Assembly: GCA_034440635.1 (NCBI GenBank)
Contig: JAOTON010000202.1
Coordinates: 248,001-312,000 of the forward strand
Source: Lepas anatifera
Lineage: Eukaryota; Arthropoda; Thecostraca; Lepadidae
Direction: 5' to 3'
DNA length: 64,000 nt
A program made the position numbers and the translations under genes. Numbering within the stretch: position 1 is the stretch's first letter; each line of letters starts with the position of its first letter. Below, in pieces: positions 13,501 through 24,401 of the stretch. Under the pieces are notes generated by a model, which did no database searches, had not been told where the DNA came from, and was given only the letters and a program-made list of their open reading frames with translations.

Positions 13501-14355
13501 CCGTCTTGCTTTCTCTATTTCGGTTTTGACTAATCCTACAAAGATTGTGTCTTCAAGCAGTTCATTACGGAATCGAAAAAGCCCTGGACCTTTATCAGAG
13601 GAAAACAAATTAAATTCAGCACTTACTATGCTATGATCGCTTAATATCCCAGGCCTTATCTCAACCTTGCTTACAACATGATGAGTTTTAATGTATTCGC
13701 TTATGACAATGTAATCCAGCCTGGATTGCTGTAATTGCGGTGTTAAATGGCGCCATGAATAGCGTCGCAGTTCAGGGTTTTTCTCACGCCAGAGATCAAT
13801 AAGCTTATGTTCCTCTATTGAATTGAGTAATATTTTGGCTGCGGATGGAACACGAAAATCGGTCCTTGAGGTGTCTCGATGTGATAAATATGTGTTTAAG
13901 TCTCCACAGAAAATGATGTAAGACTTTTCAGCCTCAGACATGCTGTTGATTTTATCATTGATCAAACAAAAAAACTGTTTTTGCTGGCTCTTTTGTCGCT
14001 GAGTTGGCGCATAAGCTGCAACTAATTTCACCGTAAACTTACTAAATTTCAAGTCCGCGATAATAAGCCTACCATCATTAGAGCAATGTGAAACACTAAA
14101 CACACAGCTTCCTTGCAATGACCGGGGCATAAGAATGGCGACTCCGCACTCAATAGTAGTCTTTCCATGCGAGAAAATTATATCCGATCCCCATTCAGCC
14201 TGCCAAACATAAACATCGCGATCACATGAGTGGGTTTCCTGAATTACCGCAATGTGTTTGGGAAAGTGAGAATGTAGGAATCGAAACAAAGTTCTTCTTT
14301 TGGACGCTAACCGAATGCCACGAGCATTAAATGTTAGGATTTTAAGATCAGACAT
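10582..14355 (-). CDS. Intact LINE ORF2: AP endonuclease and reverse transcriptase
   Basis: 1257 residues without a stop. The N-terminal APE-type endonuclease has TFNARG (N10), QETH (E40), FCGDLNTYL (D152, N154) and LSDHSIV (S239-H241). The reverse transcriptase follows, with LMALDFQNAF (first catalytic Asp, D614), GLQQGCPASSL, and SQYIDDTTLF holding the Asp pair at 716-717. The usual A of YADD is I here. A C-terminal knuckle has CDRC...H...C near 1150-1170, typical of L1/Tx1 ORF2. The protein nicks DNA and copies its RNA at the target. ATG at 14355 precedes the endonuclease by the normal few residues. Some conserved positions look unusual (NKRAICLL where families commonly have NWRPISLL), so an intact frame need not mean activity. 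Confidence 0.9.
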   Translation of the reverse strand: MSDLKILTFNARGIRLASKRRTLFRFLHSHFPKHIAVIQETHSCDRDVYVWQAEWGSDIIFSHGKTTIECGVAILMPRSLQGSCVFSVSHCSNDGRLIIADLKFSKFTVKLVAAYAPTQRQKSQQKQFFCLINDKINSMSEAEKSYIIFCGDLNTYLSHRDTSRTDFRVPSAAKILLNSIEEHKLIDLWREKNPELRRYSWRHLTPQLQQSRLDYIVISEYIKTHHVVSKVEIRPGILSDHSIVSAEFNLFSSDKGPGLFRFRNELLEDTIFVGLVKTEIEKARRGQELYNNVSDSGLLLELLSSKIRVASIKRWKERETAKRKENSRILKSLDKIESEIATCGDDCLLERYRQLQVRADEIQEEKGKLAMIYSGAKWLEQGERPTRYFLNLHKQRNMDKKIEVLQSENGDFVTGNKDILIMCKEFFNKIYATQDSYDRGSESACDMFLGELECPKVSAENRELCDAPITGIECRLALDGIKNNKAPSVLGFTKEFVRFFWEDLEQIIVSYIREVKEKGLFFVTQRRGIITMIPKQGDQKILKNKRAICLLDIIYKIIAKVIANRLMLVVRDLVAPDQTGSIRGRNIGVNLRITSDIIEYCDADKIGGILMALDFQNAFNSVEHKFIEDTLKKFGFGSYFIEWIQILHRDMELAIINNGFTSSWFKPSRGLQQGCPASSLIFCLVVEILAVKIRASPRVNGIIISKEEIRISQYIDDTTLFVKHVDSAKNALELVKEFGMYSGLQLNLNKCKFMWLGSQKHSAERICGQEPNERVKILGVTFSALHECSDINIQPVLIKIQNVLNQWSQRNLTLKGKITIAKALVISQLIHMTSAVIFQKRHLDTIQSKIMRFIWRGRPPKVARDVLCQEVKNGVLNCPNVINLYKGLRCSWMGRLLRNMDIGFAKIFQKRIRVKLEHLLHMNYNFAWVKDRRVAAFYKEMLGWFREAIPIKEPTCGKEVRKQIMWNNEAIRVEGKIIFNAALYENSLLFLDAFFNHEGQILDYNSFKESNNLTRLDPLVYMGWCRAIPAIWRRLAVGSEVLTVQEKVLGCGIEVKGKVVPVQRIKVKYFSNKFLKETTPRAQMKWIDEGVEYRENWCKVYLLPFNITKSTKLQNLQYRIVHRFFPTRRFLCIRNVIDDPFCDRCSNIETIEHFFVECGEVRGFWDDLVRKINPKLATTKQFSGTVTNILFGSLETLNVVNLIVLTAKQFIVNQRFKDEEIKMGVFSAFLEKYFKWNGALQRRIEELTGFTRDGYHS

Positions 14356-16303
14356 ACAACTTAAGATAAATTAACGTTTTCCTCTTCTTCCTGAGCTACC
14401 GTTGAACAGCGACCATAACCTTGCGGAAAAATGAGGAACTAGCAAGATTACTCGCCATCTATCGGATAGCCAATTTGTTAAACGGTACAGTGTCAATTCA
14501 GGAGCAACCAAGAAGTGTCTTATTTCAATGAATTCGTTTGAGAGTTCAATGTTATGTTCGAATACATAAGATGATTTAGTAGCCCTGAGCAATGTCCTTC
14601 TGAAATGTATAGAAACTAGAGGTGCTAATCCAGACCCCAAATCGACGAACAAGCATGTTATATGGTGTGCACAAACACCTAATGAAATCCCATCCACGAT
14701 ATCGAAAGTGATCGAAACACTGCTCCCCCGCACGGAATGCGGCTTACAGCCAGAAACCCCTCCCCCTGGTCCCCACCCCCACAATTTAGCGCGCCGCAAG
14801 ACAACGGCGCAAGATCGAACAGCTCGATCGCGGCCCGAAGTATTGGGAGCCTCCAACAGGTACCGCAGTATCAATTTACCAAACATACTAAGCAAATACA
14901 TTTGGACCATGAAACGCAGTTAAGCCCTCGAATTCACTGATCATTCCGCAGATTCGTGGTCATACCTGCATAAGTCACACTGAATCCCCAGATACCCAGC
15001 ATGCAGGGGCGGGCGGCCGAGCCCGCTGACCGGCGACCCCCATGCGTGGAGTCGAAATTTAGATGGGAAGGTGTTCTCTGTAGAAGATATGGGGTTTTGC
15101 CAAATTGCAGCAGGTCGCCGGGCGAGCCCGGCCACACCGCTCTCTGAGATCTGCGGACACAAACAATCATTGTCATATCTGGCAGTGCGGCATACAAGTA
15201 CACGAGGGGCCGATTAGACCAGAGGGCCTTAATGCACACAGTTTGTGGCTCACATGATTCAGGAAATTAACGGAAGCGAATCATCACAGCAATACAAAAC
15301 TGAATCTGGACTGAATCTGAATTACGCATGGTTAACAAAATACTGCATTAGGTAATATGACCAATTGATCATTCCAGTCAGTCACCTATTTGGCAAACTT
15401 GTTACAACGCCAGTCTAGTTACAACGCCATCTAACGGGTGAATCACACATATGGTACAGAGGGCGTTGTCATCGCATTGGCCCGATGACCTAACCCAGTC
15501 AGCTGGGGATTTCATCACCACATGGTTTTCTCCCGCGTACACCACGTTTCCGATTGCATTCTATGACAAGGAGACATATTGATAGTAACCATCTCTGGCC
15601 TTTCCTAACAGCTTGTTCTACCGATCTAACCTTGGAAAGGGTGCTAGAATATAAGCAAAAAAACTTTTAACGAGTGTGTAGGAAAGACAAATCGACTTGG
15701 GATCATCTCAGCGCTGATAACAACTGCAATTAGATTGACTCTTCCGAATTACGTGACTGTTTGCACTCTACAACATGCTAGAAAAAACATGGCAGCAAAC
15801 ATTGTTTCTTACTTTTGCAAACATGATGCTCTACAAGTCGCTTTATATATCCAATATCATGTACCTGTGTGAGGAGAAGATAAAGTCAATTTACCAAGAA
15901 GAATTGAAATAACAAAATTATTAAATACGCTCACAATACCGACAGCTACAATCCAGTTAACACTTCCCTGTTTTTTGAAGATCGGTGAGCGATGTAGCAG
16001 TATTTTAGCGGGTAGTATCGCCACTAGTATAGGACCACAAGAAGACGTGGCCTAGGTCCATCTCCCGCGAAAACGAAGAGGCATTACTCGGCAGACGGAA
16101 GAACTGCTCCAGTGAGGATGAACTCTGCCAGCAGGTCCCACGATCCGGCAGCGAGAAGTGCTCCTGGCGATGCCGCTGAAATTCCCCAGACGGCCGGCCG
16201 AGTCAGACCGAACTGTCTGAGTTGGCCGTGCAGAGAAAGGCTGCCAGCAACCTCGCCCCTCGCAGGCAGACCTGCTGTCCCTCACTGGTTTTCCTCCTCT
16301 CAC
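14356..16303 (-). other. Long ORF1-ORF2 spacer of second L1/Tx1 LINE
   Basis: An open frame at 14910-14371 (179 residues) ends 15 bases before ORF2 but has no recognisable domain. GC-rich blocks at about 15000-15170 and 16060-16300 may be spacer or another insertion. No RNA gene identified. Confidence 0.35.
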
Positions 16304-17250
16304 TCAGTCTCTGTTCCAGCTTGGTAGCGGAGGCAACCGACCGCCCAACAGCTCCTTCAACTGTTGCTCGGAGTCAACTCGGATGTTAGCTCCCCCCACT
16401 TCCTTTCGGCAATACACAATTCCCCGACGGGAAAACACCGAACGCACTTTGGCACCATTTTCTGAGCGTTTCGCTGCGAGCAGCAGCTGGTACAGTCTTT
16501 GGTGTTCAGGCACCAGCGACTCAGATAGGGAAAGTGGTGCCATCTGTCGGCGGGACTGAGAACCCGTCTGGCTCCCCGCGCGGCGACCGTCGTGCACCTG
16601 CCCTGGCATGAGGTCAAATCTACGCTCGTAAAGATCGTCTCGCTTCCGACGCTGGCAGAATTTTGCGATGACCTTGGTGTCCCCTTGTAGTCTGTGAACT
16701 ACTTGGAAGTCGGATTCGCTGAGTTCCATATCAGGAAAGTATTGATGCAGCACCTCAAGGGTTTTTGCGGTGATGTTTTCTCCTGGAGATTTTCTTTTGA
16801 ACTCGTTGCATGTTAGGATTAGTGATGACAGCCTCCGGTTCATGTCTATCGCTTTCACTTGGTCTGTGAGCTTTTATTTTCTTTTTGGCATAAGTCGATG
16901 TCATTTTTGAGGCCCTCGATCATCAAACTTTTATCATGGTTTTCGGCTTCTAGGATCTCAATCTTCCGTTGCATAGTCGCAAACTTCACTTCAAAAGCTG
17001 CTATCACTTCCTTGTTTCCAGCTTGAATCAAACTTTTTATGGCATCTAGGGTGACCGGATTTGACTCACCAGACCTGGCTGTGTTCTTTCGGGGTGATTT
17101 CCTTTGTGTGTTCCTTTTCTTTTCGATGTTCTTCGCCATCTCCGTGACTGATAATTGCCGTTTTCGGTTGCGGCCAGTCGCGCTGTCCGTATCCTCCGCT
17201 GCATCGGTGAAGACACACTCTCGGTCTCGTTCGCTCTCGGACTCCGACAT
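16304..17250 (-). pseudogene. LINE ORF1 (coiled coil + RNA-binding C-terminal domain), one frameshift
   Basis: The first part (17250-16855, 131 residues) is charged and basic, then forms a predicted coiled coil (VIAAFEVKFATMQRKIEILE and on). It stops at a TGA at 16857-16855. The second part continues in the next frame, starting from a GTG without a proper ATG. It has the RRM/C-terminal layout of L1-like ORF1 proteins: CQRRKRDDLYERR, then SLSESLVPEHQRLY, then VFSRRGIVYCRKE and IRVDSEQQLKELLG. ORF1 proteins trimerise through the coil and bind element RNA. One base gained or lost around 16857 separates the halves. Lies upstream of ORF2 on the same strand. Confidence 0.75.
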
Positions 17251-17870
17251 TTCACTTCACCTCACAATGGTCACGTCTGAAAATGTATGAAAAGTTCCAC
17301 CTCTCGTTGAGCTGATGCTGTACAATAACAGCTTAATTTTTCACATGGGGCTGGTGGGTACACTCGCTCTGCACTGCGTCACACTGCGGGAGACCCCCAG
17401 GTGCCTGGCGCTAACCCCACACCATACCACGGAGCTCCGGCGAGGCACGTCCGACCTTGACCGGTGTCAGCGCGTAACTGTGAATCTTGCTTGACCTTTG
17501 GCATAGCCAGTTAAAACGTATGTATGCATTTCTTGGGCATTTCCATACTCTAATTCCCACAAAACCTTACCGTGTAAATGATTTGCCCATTACCTTTACA
17601 TATGTAAAAAAACGAAGGGCGGAGGTTCATGGCTTTTCTAAAATACCGCTATTTGAATGCGGTAGTGTAGGCGGAACTGACATGTCTCTGGGCGTTCATA
17701 CCTGATGGTGTTTATCTAGATTTCTTCTTTTCCGTATCACCTTGGAGGAAAATAATGTAAATACTTCGGAAAAGAAGTCTCTGTGCAATCTTTCTTATCC
17801 CGTCCCCGATTGCTAGCCTGGAAATTTCACACAACTAGGAAAGTTTGTAATCCCCTAACCAATCAGTTCT
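17251..17870. other. Possible LINE 5' region and flank
   Basis: GC-richer sequence at 17340-17470 could be the promoter/5' UTR of the - strand LINE. Further right nothing is recognised. Confidence 0.3.
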
Positions 17871-17879
17871 ATGAAGGAT

Positions 17880-18060
17880 ACAGATAAGCGGAGGATGGGT
17901 GGCTTAGTAGATAACATCCCTGTCTTCCAAGTCACTGGTCCTGGGTTCAAGTCCCGGAAGCAGGGGTCTAAAAATGGTTACCTGGTCGCTGATGAAGCCG
18001 CAGAGGCTGAAAGTGGTCTCACTAGGGGGGGGTATTCGCTAGATATGGCCTAGTCACTGA
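17880..18060 (+). mobile_element. tRNA-derived SINE (Gly-TCC-like head)
   Basis: A box-like TGGCTTAGTAGATAACATC (from 17899) and a perfect B box GGTTCAAGTCC (17943-17953) are about the normal tRNA distance apart, with an anticodon-loop-like CTTCCAA between. Stems are degraded and there is no matching acceptor stem, so it is a tRNA-related Pol III repeat, not a tRNA gene. The downstream body (to about 18060) differs from the other SINE in this window. No clear TSD seen. Confidence 0.6.
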
Positions 18061-18496
18061 GTGCACCCTAAAATCCCAATTCACACGGTCTCACTGACCT
18101 TATAAAGCAGTCTCTGCCTCTTTTGCATCATATAATTTCATCTGGTTCACTATGTTCTTTTTATACAAACAGTGCAACAAAAAGTGTATCAATTTTCTGT
18201 ATACCAATCCAATTTTTTTAGGACCTGCCCAGTCTACCCCATTCAAATTAATTTAAAACAAAGGCATGGACCCAGCACCTTGAATTCTGCTGGCTTAAAT
18301 ATATGGCAACCTCACTGTAACTACAAGCAATTTACACCGCAGCTGGTGTAAACACAAACGTTGCTCAGCAAGAAAGTTATGGCAGTATTTTTGCAATTGC
18401 TTCATTTTATTGAGGGTAGAATTCAGAGAATAAGATGTATGGCTTTTGGAATACCTATAAACATAGAAAATGGTATATATTAGATCAGATTGAGGC
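18061..18496. other. Unassigned DNA
   Basis: Nothing recognised. Confidence 0.3.
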
Positions 18497-18500
18497 TTAA

Positions 18501-19528
18501 CCCTCGCCCCACCGGGGGGGCCATCGATGGCCCCCCTAAGGTTTTTCCGGGATAGCAGAAAAACAACGAGGCGCAACACCGCGGTTGAGGGCTCTACCTC
18601 TCACTGCATCATTTTCCCATCATCCCTGAAATTTTTTACCCCGGGTCACCCAAGGTCAGGTCACCAGACGAGGTCAACCAAGGTTACCTCACTTCACCTT
18701 TAGAGCTCTGTAAGAGCTACATTTCAAAGTCGATCGATTTGAAACTTCCTACACTTCATGACCCCTCCAGGGTCTACAAGGTGTATATCCGGGATTTTTC
18801 GATTTCATGCCCTGAGGTCAGGTCACGAGGCGACCTCTCCCATTGGAAAAGCATGGGGAAAAGCTATTTCATGATATAAAAGCCACAAAAATGATTGCAA
18901 ATACTCAGACTGCTCAGAACAACGTTTTTGGACACCCTTTCACGGATCCCAGGGGTCATATTTGCCCTTTGGCTTTTCCAAGGTCATCCAAGGTCACCGG
19001 AGGTCAAAAACAGTATTTTGACAATAACTTTTGACCTAATTGAGCTAGAGCGGTGAAACAAACACCATCGTGTTTGTCTTGTCACTGGCTTTCATTTGAT
19101 ATACGGCAGGGTCACTTTTTGACCTTTTGTGACCTCAGGTCATATTAGGTCACGAGGTGACCTCTGGCGGTCAAACCACTGGCGGGAGGTCTTTACGTTC
19201 CACATAGCGGAAAAAGTACTGGCAATTTTCTATCAAATTTACTTTACCAGGCCTCAATAGCTCTAATGACATAAGAGTTATGCCCAGTTTGCTTAATCAT
19301 TGCATATTTGAGTGAAAATAGCCGATCTTGACCTAATTTGACCTCTGGAGGTCAAACCATTGACCTGAGCACTAAAACATGCGAAGTAATTTCTTACTGA
19401 ATTCACGCGAGCTTTCTATTGCACTTTGCAGATTTGCGCTAACGCCCATATTTTCGGAGTTAGAGGGGGGGCCATCGATGGCCCCCCGGTGGGGCGAAGG
19501 TGGCGCCGGACCCCCGGTGGGGCGCGGG
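18501..19528 (-). mobile_element. TTAA family 1 element, full length
   Basis: 1028 bp between TTAA at 18497-18500 and 19529-19532. Ends read CCCTCGCCCCACCGG and, inward from the right, CCCGCGCCCCACCGG. Both ends carry the palindrome core GGCCATCGATGGCC. Next to the left one is the small hairpin GTTTTTC-N10-GAAAAAC (slightly altered here). The interior is dense in AGGTCA/TGACCT. Orientation is opposite to the copy in the 2A LINE. TTAA target and a CCC terminus are the habits of piggyBac elements; Kolobok also uses TTAA. No transposase inside, so non-autonomous. Confidence 0.9.
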
Positions 19529-19604
19529 TTAACATGTTCAAATGTGTGTTAACGACTGCGGATCTCAGTGCAAATCCTACCTTTCTGAGCATACTTATTT
19601 AAAA

Positions 19605-19637
19605 ACCGGATTTGACTCACCAGACCTGGCTGTGTTC
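19605..19637. repeat. 33 bp exact copy of a piece of LINE ORF1
   Basis: Identical to 17054-17086 inside the ORF1 gene (ACCGGATTTGACTCACC and on). The flanks do not match. Probably a small templated insertion or a scrap of another ORF1 copy. Confidence 0.8.
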
Positions 19638-21852
19638 ACTTGAGCAAAAATTATATAAGACATTTTCTCTGAGCCAAGCAATCCAACATAAGTTGACATC
19701 AGCACACAAGTAAACTCAATAATAGCAATGCTTTAAGATTTCAAAATACAACCACAGCATGATAAAACAGAACCCATTACAGTCACACCAGGACCAGGTT
19801 ACAAAGTATGTCAGTTTTGGCAAATCTTGGCAGTGTGAACACCCATAGCCTAAGACTGGTGCAGGTGGTGATTATTTTGGAGGAAAAAGACTGCTTCCTA
19901 TGTTTTGTATTGATGTGGGCTTTTTGGTGTGTTCAAACTGTTCTATAATTAACACGTAAATACAAATACAAATGAAATTGAAATGACGACTACCTACCTA
20001 GCTACATAGAATGAGAAGTTACATGGCATAAGAGCCAATACTGATACTTAAGTGCCACACAGAAATTGCAGACAATGCAAAGTGCAGTGAAAGAATACTA
20101 TATGAATACCATATTTTCTATTTTTAATGAGGGATCAGTGTCAATGATTTCTCCCAAGTTCAGTGGAAATTGTAGGTGGCTAGTGGTGCGTTATAAATGG
20201 TACAACTTGATTGGCTTCCTGCCATACTTTGAACAATGAGGGATAGTGTGCAGATGCTATGCATATTTATGTCCACAATTAGTATGGAAAAAAACTTTAA
20301 ATTACCAGCCTTGACCTGCGTCCACAGCTTCTCTTGCAATCCAGTTGGACCACTGACCACCAGGGCCAAACTGACTTTCCTGGTAGATATTTTTCACAGC
20401 AAGACCCTCGTGTTGCTGCTTGGTGTGCCAGTAAATGTTTTGATCAGTACTGGACTATTAGCATCCTTTGCAACTACATTTACACTGCCTTCGAATCTTT
20501 TTTGCGCTTGCAACGGTTTCTCATTTTCCCTTCCCTGATCACCACCAATTTGACGTGCAATCTCACTCAGCCAGCACCCGGACATTCTGAACTGAACATA
20601 CGTGATAACCTACTGCAGCAAAAAAAGCTGCAAACAAGGACAGCGAAACCTTAAAAATAATACCACCTAACTACCTAAGAATAAGTTCCATTTACAAACC
20701 TCCTCTCTCGTACACAACTATGTATGTAATAAAAGGCCTTGGTACACAACAATCTCGATTTTCGACGACACTATTCCACCGATCCGTTTGTGTTTTGGGT
20801 ATCTTGCCACCGATAAGGGCAGTATTAAAGAATGTCATCCGAGAAGTAAATGCTCCAAGCACAGAAGACCTACTGATTCTAGTATCATCTACTGCTCCGG
20901 GGTAAGTGAGGCCAAGTGAGACCATCCATCAGCGCTGACGAACTTTTTAGAGCCCATTGCGTTAACATGGAATGGTCTCAGTCCAGCACTGATGAAGGTC
21001 GGATGGCTTCAGAGTCGCCGCAGATGGTATCAGTGATGTCATCGCAAGTATTTTTCTAATAGCCCAATGGTAGGCCTTATTCTGATACCGGCGACTTTTT
21101 GGGAGACTAGACGAATATTCACAGGAATGAAGAACAGCTACCAGCCAGCGCAAGAATGTACCAGTTAGGTACTTGGGGTGCACACTGCACAGTACCAAAA
21201 AGGGAATACCGTTACCAAATAGGTTAAAAACCACACTTTTACTTGGGGAGTTGTATTTGTAGGCACTTACCGTCAATCGTGGTACTGTTTCCCCAATTTC
21301 CTATCTTGTTCAATCAAGAAATTGGTCTCAGAAGTCCGTAGAAATGGGCTTTCGGTGGTCGCTGATGGCATCAGCAGATCAGTGTTTTTTTAGACCCCCT
21401 GCCCGGAAGAGCCTCTGAAAACATTGATCTGATCCTCCAAATCCCTTCCAACAGGGTGAGAGTAGTTCACCTCATGTTCCGGTTGAAGACATGGTGCATG
21501 ATAGAAGACACGCAGGTCCGTCTCACTCGCAGTCTAGACAGGAAATGAGCCCTGGGTCACCGCATGACCCGGCACCGGAAAATGATTTATAAGCAAGGCC
21601 TAACACAAACTTCCTAAACACGCTCGGAATTAATAACTGCAAAATATAATTATAACTTTAAATTAGTCATAATACTCATGACTTAAATCACTTCCTAAAA
21701 GTTAAGTAACAAATTTCCAAATAATGACCGGAAGAGAGGTCACGCCGCTCTGCCATCTGCCGTGTGGCAGGAGCATTGGCTAACAGGTACAGCGCCATCT
21801 ACAGCAAACGTACTGCTCACTCGCGGTGGGGTCAAAAGTAGGCTATCTACAT
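19638..21852. other. Mostly unassigned; partial hAT-like MITE end near 20160-20237
   Basis: The segment GGTGGCTAGTGGTGCG... ending CTGCCATACTTTG matches the right end of the MITE at 8324-8726. A possible left partner (CAGGTTACAAAGTATGTCA) stands near 19797, which would make an element of about 440 bp, but no TSD is visible. The open frames at 20236-20654 and 20962-21276 show no known motif and I do not call genes. Confidence 0.4.
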
Positions 21853-22036
21853 TTGCATATGTGTAGTATTTCTATGGTGAATGCCCTGTCTGTGATTTGT
21901 GTGTCTGAATGGTGTTTTCTAGTGTGATCCCCTAAGTGTTTACCCCGTTCCTTTCGTCTTGCGTTGCCTAAATGTTCCATGAATCGTGTCCTGATTTGTC
22001 GTGTGGTTTCGCCTACTTATATATATTATTTATTAT

Positions 22037-22101
<65 letters not shown>

Positions 22102-22276
22102 AAAGCAGAGAGTACAGGTAATTTTATATACTGTGTTTTTATGTGGCACCTACCTTTTAGTCCCGAGTTGCATTTGTGGCATGTTTTTCTGTATCCTCGT
22201 GGGCAGGGTGGTGGTTCGAGGGATGATCTAATGAGAGTGTTGGCTAGAGTTCGACCTGATGTGTTGTGTGGTTTTG

Positions 22277-22360
<84 letters not shown>

Positions 22361-22520
22361 CGAAACCACACGACAAATCAGGACACGAATCATGGAACAT
22401 TTAGGCCACGCAAGACGAAAGGAACGGGGTTAACACTTAGGGGATCACACTAGAGAACACCATTCAGACACACAAATCACAGACAGGACATTCACCATAG
22501 AAATACTACACATATGCAAA
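21853..22520. repeat. Long inverted repeat with (TA)n cores
   Basis: Arms 21853-22012 and 22360-22520 are reverse complements over 160 bp with only a handful of mismatches. The 350 bp between them holds two (TA)n tracts (about 22038-22098 and 22280-22357) and a unique stretch whose end (CCTGATGTGTTGTGTGGTTTTGCC, in shorter form) resembles the inner end of the arms. This is a fold-back element or a local inverted duplication. TA tracts sit exactly at the inner arm ends. Confidence 0.85.
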
Positions 22521-23100
22521 GATGATGCCGACTGTAAAATTAAAGAGTCTCTGGAAATCCGGAACCAAAAGCCCCAGATGAACATACAGGGTTCATCATG
22601 GTGCCTACTCGCTCCCGTCCCGTACTCCTCATTCTGATTGTTGTTGATGGCCTAGTATTTCTTTCTAGGTTCGATGTGCGTGTGTGCGTATTGTACTTTT
22701 CGTTCATCGATTGTATATATTATAATAACGTGAAATTTAAGGAAGAAATTTTGCTAATATGTTCACACGTGTACGAAGGTTGTAGGCTAGACTGTCCGCG
22801 TGTTTTACGGAACAAAAAAACTGAAATATGAAAATATTACATACTTTCGTATTTCTCGTCACTCAAAACTTGACAAAGAATCGTATTCGAAATACTGCTT
22901 ATTATCTTGGCCTTTTCTCTTCAATATATAGTATGAATGTAAGACGGTTATTTTTAGGACTTTTCACAATGACAACATTCAACCTTTTTATCTCCAATCT
23001 TAGGAGGCACAAATACCTTGAAAACAGATTCGGATCACAAACAATGTGGGATAACGAAAAATGTGGAGACTGGTGGATAGCTCATAAGAATTCATGAAGG
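22521..23100. other. Unassigned DNA
   Basis: No gene or repeat recognised. Frames at 22598-23097 lack motifs. Confidence 0.3.
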
Positions 23101-24397
23101 AACTATATTTGCCATTTTGTGGCACAGGTCAATACTGAGGCCATGCCTGGTCAACAAAGGGGACATCCTAGAGGAAAGTTTCTTGGCACTAGCATCTGAC
23201 TAAATTTTCAGGTACCATTCACTTTCTCTCGTTACGAAAAATTGAATGATGTGTGACATGATTATACCAGGTCAAAGGACAAAAATGTCCTGACCTAAGC
23301 TCAGGTCAAGATCACCATCTGATCTAGCATAGTTAATATGCACATCAATCGACTTGCAATAATAATCCAAACGTAATGGCATGAAAATAAAACCATCGTC
23401 ATTTCATACAAAGTTATTGACTCAAGTCTGAAAAACTGCTTAAAGGGAATGCGGCACCTTTATAACATGGTTTTAACTGAGATAGCCAAGTTGCAAAGCA
23501 TGCCGGAAAACCTGGTACTCTATCTATCATTTGTCTAGAAACTCAAATTTTCCGTAGAGAAAAGCTAAAAACTACCTGAAATGTACCCTTCATGTACCCT
23601 TAGCAGCAGGCCACAGTTGTCATGGCTGTTGATGTGACGACATATACTGACGTCACGGTGAGTATCAGCCAATCGAAGCCCTTGAAGCGTATTGAATGTG
23701 GTAGTGGTTGCCAGCTCGTGACATCATCCACAGGTAGATATTTCTTTCCCCTAGAGGAGCATTTTAAAAATAAAAATATTGAGCTTATGGTATATTTGTT
23801 AGGGAAACCATGGACGCTTTCATGATTTTCGGCTAAAAGTACCCCTAATTACACTCAATTCCAGGATTCCACCAAGGTGCCACATTCCCTTTAAATAGGT
23901 ACCCAGAGATGACCTCTCAGACGTCACAGGTCCAACATTGCAACATGAACCTGGAAAGAGGTCGAAGATACTATGATTAGAATATGAAGGTATTATATGC
24001 TGTATCCACACAAATAGTCATTTTCGCCCGATTCCAGTTTTTCTGATGCATTTCCGATGGAGAGGTTATTATCTGTATCTGAGCCTAGGTCATCGATATG
24101 AAAAATCACGGATTCGTTCTGTAGCGCTCAGTGGGACCATTATGTGATATGAGTTTCAATTGGATAGATTAACCCTGTTCCTCCTTATGCTATCTTAAAC
24201 TTTTTGGAGACTGACCTGCACACGTGACCTGCACAGGTGATCTGACCCTGAAATGACTCAACCTTAATTTTTTGGGAAAATTTGCAGAATTGATTAAGCA
24301 TAAGGTATGCCAAGTACGGCGGCGCCCTGCGCCGCCGTTTTTTGTGCCACCGAAAAATCCGAGAAGGGTGTTGAAACACTCCCCACCGGGGCAAGGG
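23101..24397 (-). mobile_element. Decayed element related to TTAA family 2
   Basis: On the - strand the end reads CCCTTGCCCCGGTGGGG, a hairpin-like GGCGGCGC...GCGCCGCC (24328-24345), and then text homologous to family 2 (CATATCACATAATGG, ATCGATGACCTAGG). The flanking TTAA has decayed to TTGA. The other end is not found, so the left limit is a guess. AGGTCA/TGACCT hexamers are frequent. A family 6 element is inserted inside. Confidence 0.55.
23444..23890. mobile_element. TTAA family 6 MITE
   Basis: 447 bp between TTAA at 23440-23443 and 23891-23894. Terminal inverted repeats begin AGGGAATGCGGCACCTT and, inward from the right, AGGGAATGTGGCACCTT. These ends differ from the CCC/CAC-ended families, so this may belong to another TTAA-using superfamily such as Kolobok. 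It interrupts the family 2-related element. Confidence 0.85.
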
Positions 24398-24401
24398 TTG
24401 A

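Larger units (their letters stand above)
10201..17470 (-). mobile_element. Second L1/Tx1-type LINE, nearly complete
   Basis: Read on the - strand: possible 5' UTR (17251-17470), ORF1 (17250-16304, one frameshift), a spacer of about 2 kb, an intact ORF2 (14355-10582), and a 3' UTR with a 42 bp tandem repeat. Both outer ends are inferred because I see no clear TSD. The long spacer could mean that ORF1 and ORF2 come from different insertions. However, the LINE at 1-5190 also shows a long ORF1-ORF2 spacer, which favours a single element. Confidence 0.6.

Noticed and set aside
18843..19034. Small frame MEKHGEKLFHDIKATKM... repeated in several family 1 copies (also 37656-37856, 46363-46554, 49867-50058)
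   Set aside because: Its apparent start is TTG, and conservation is explained by the copies being the same repeat. It is interrupted or changed in other copies. No known domain.
21964..22453. Frames rich in Tyr-Ile
   Set aside because: Translations of (TA)n tracts.
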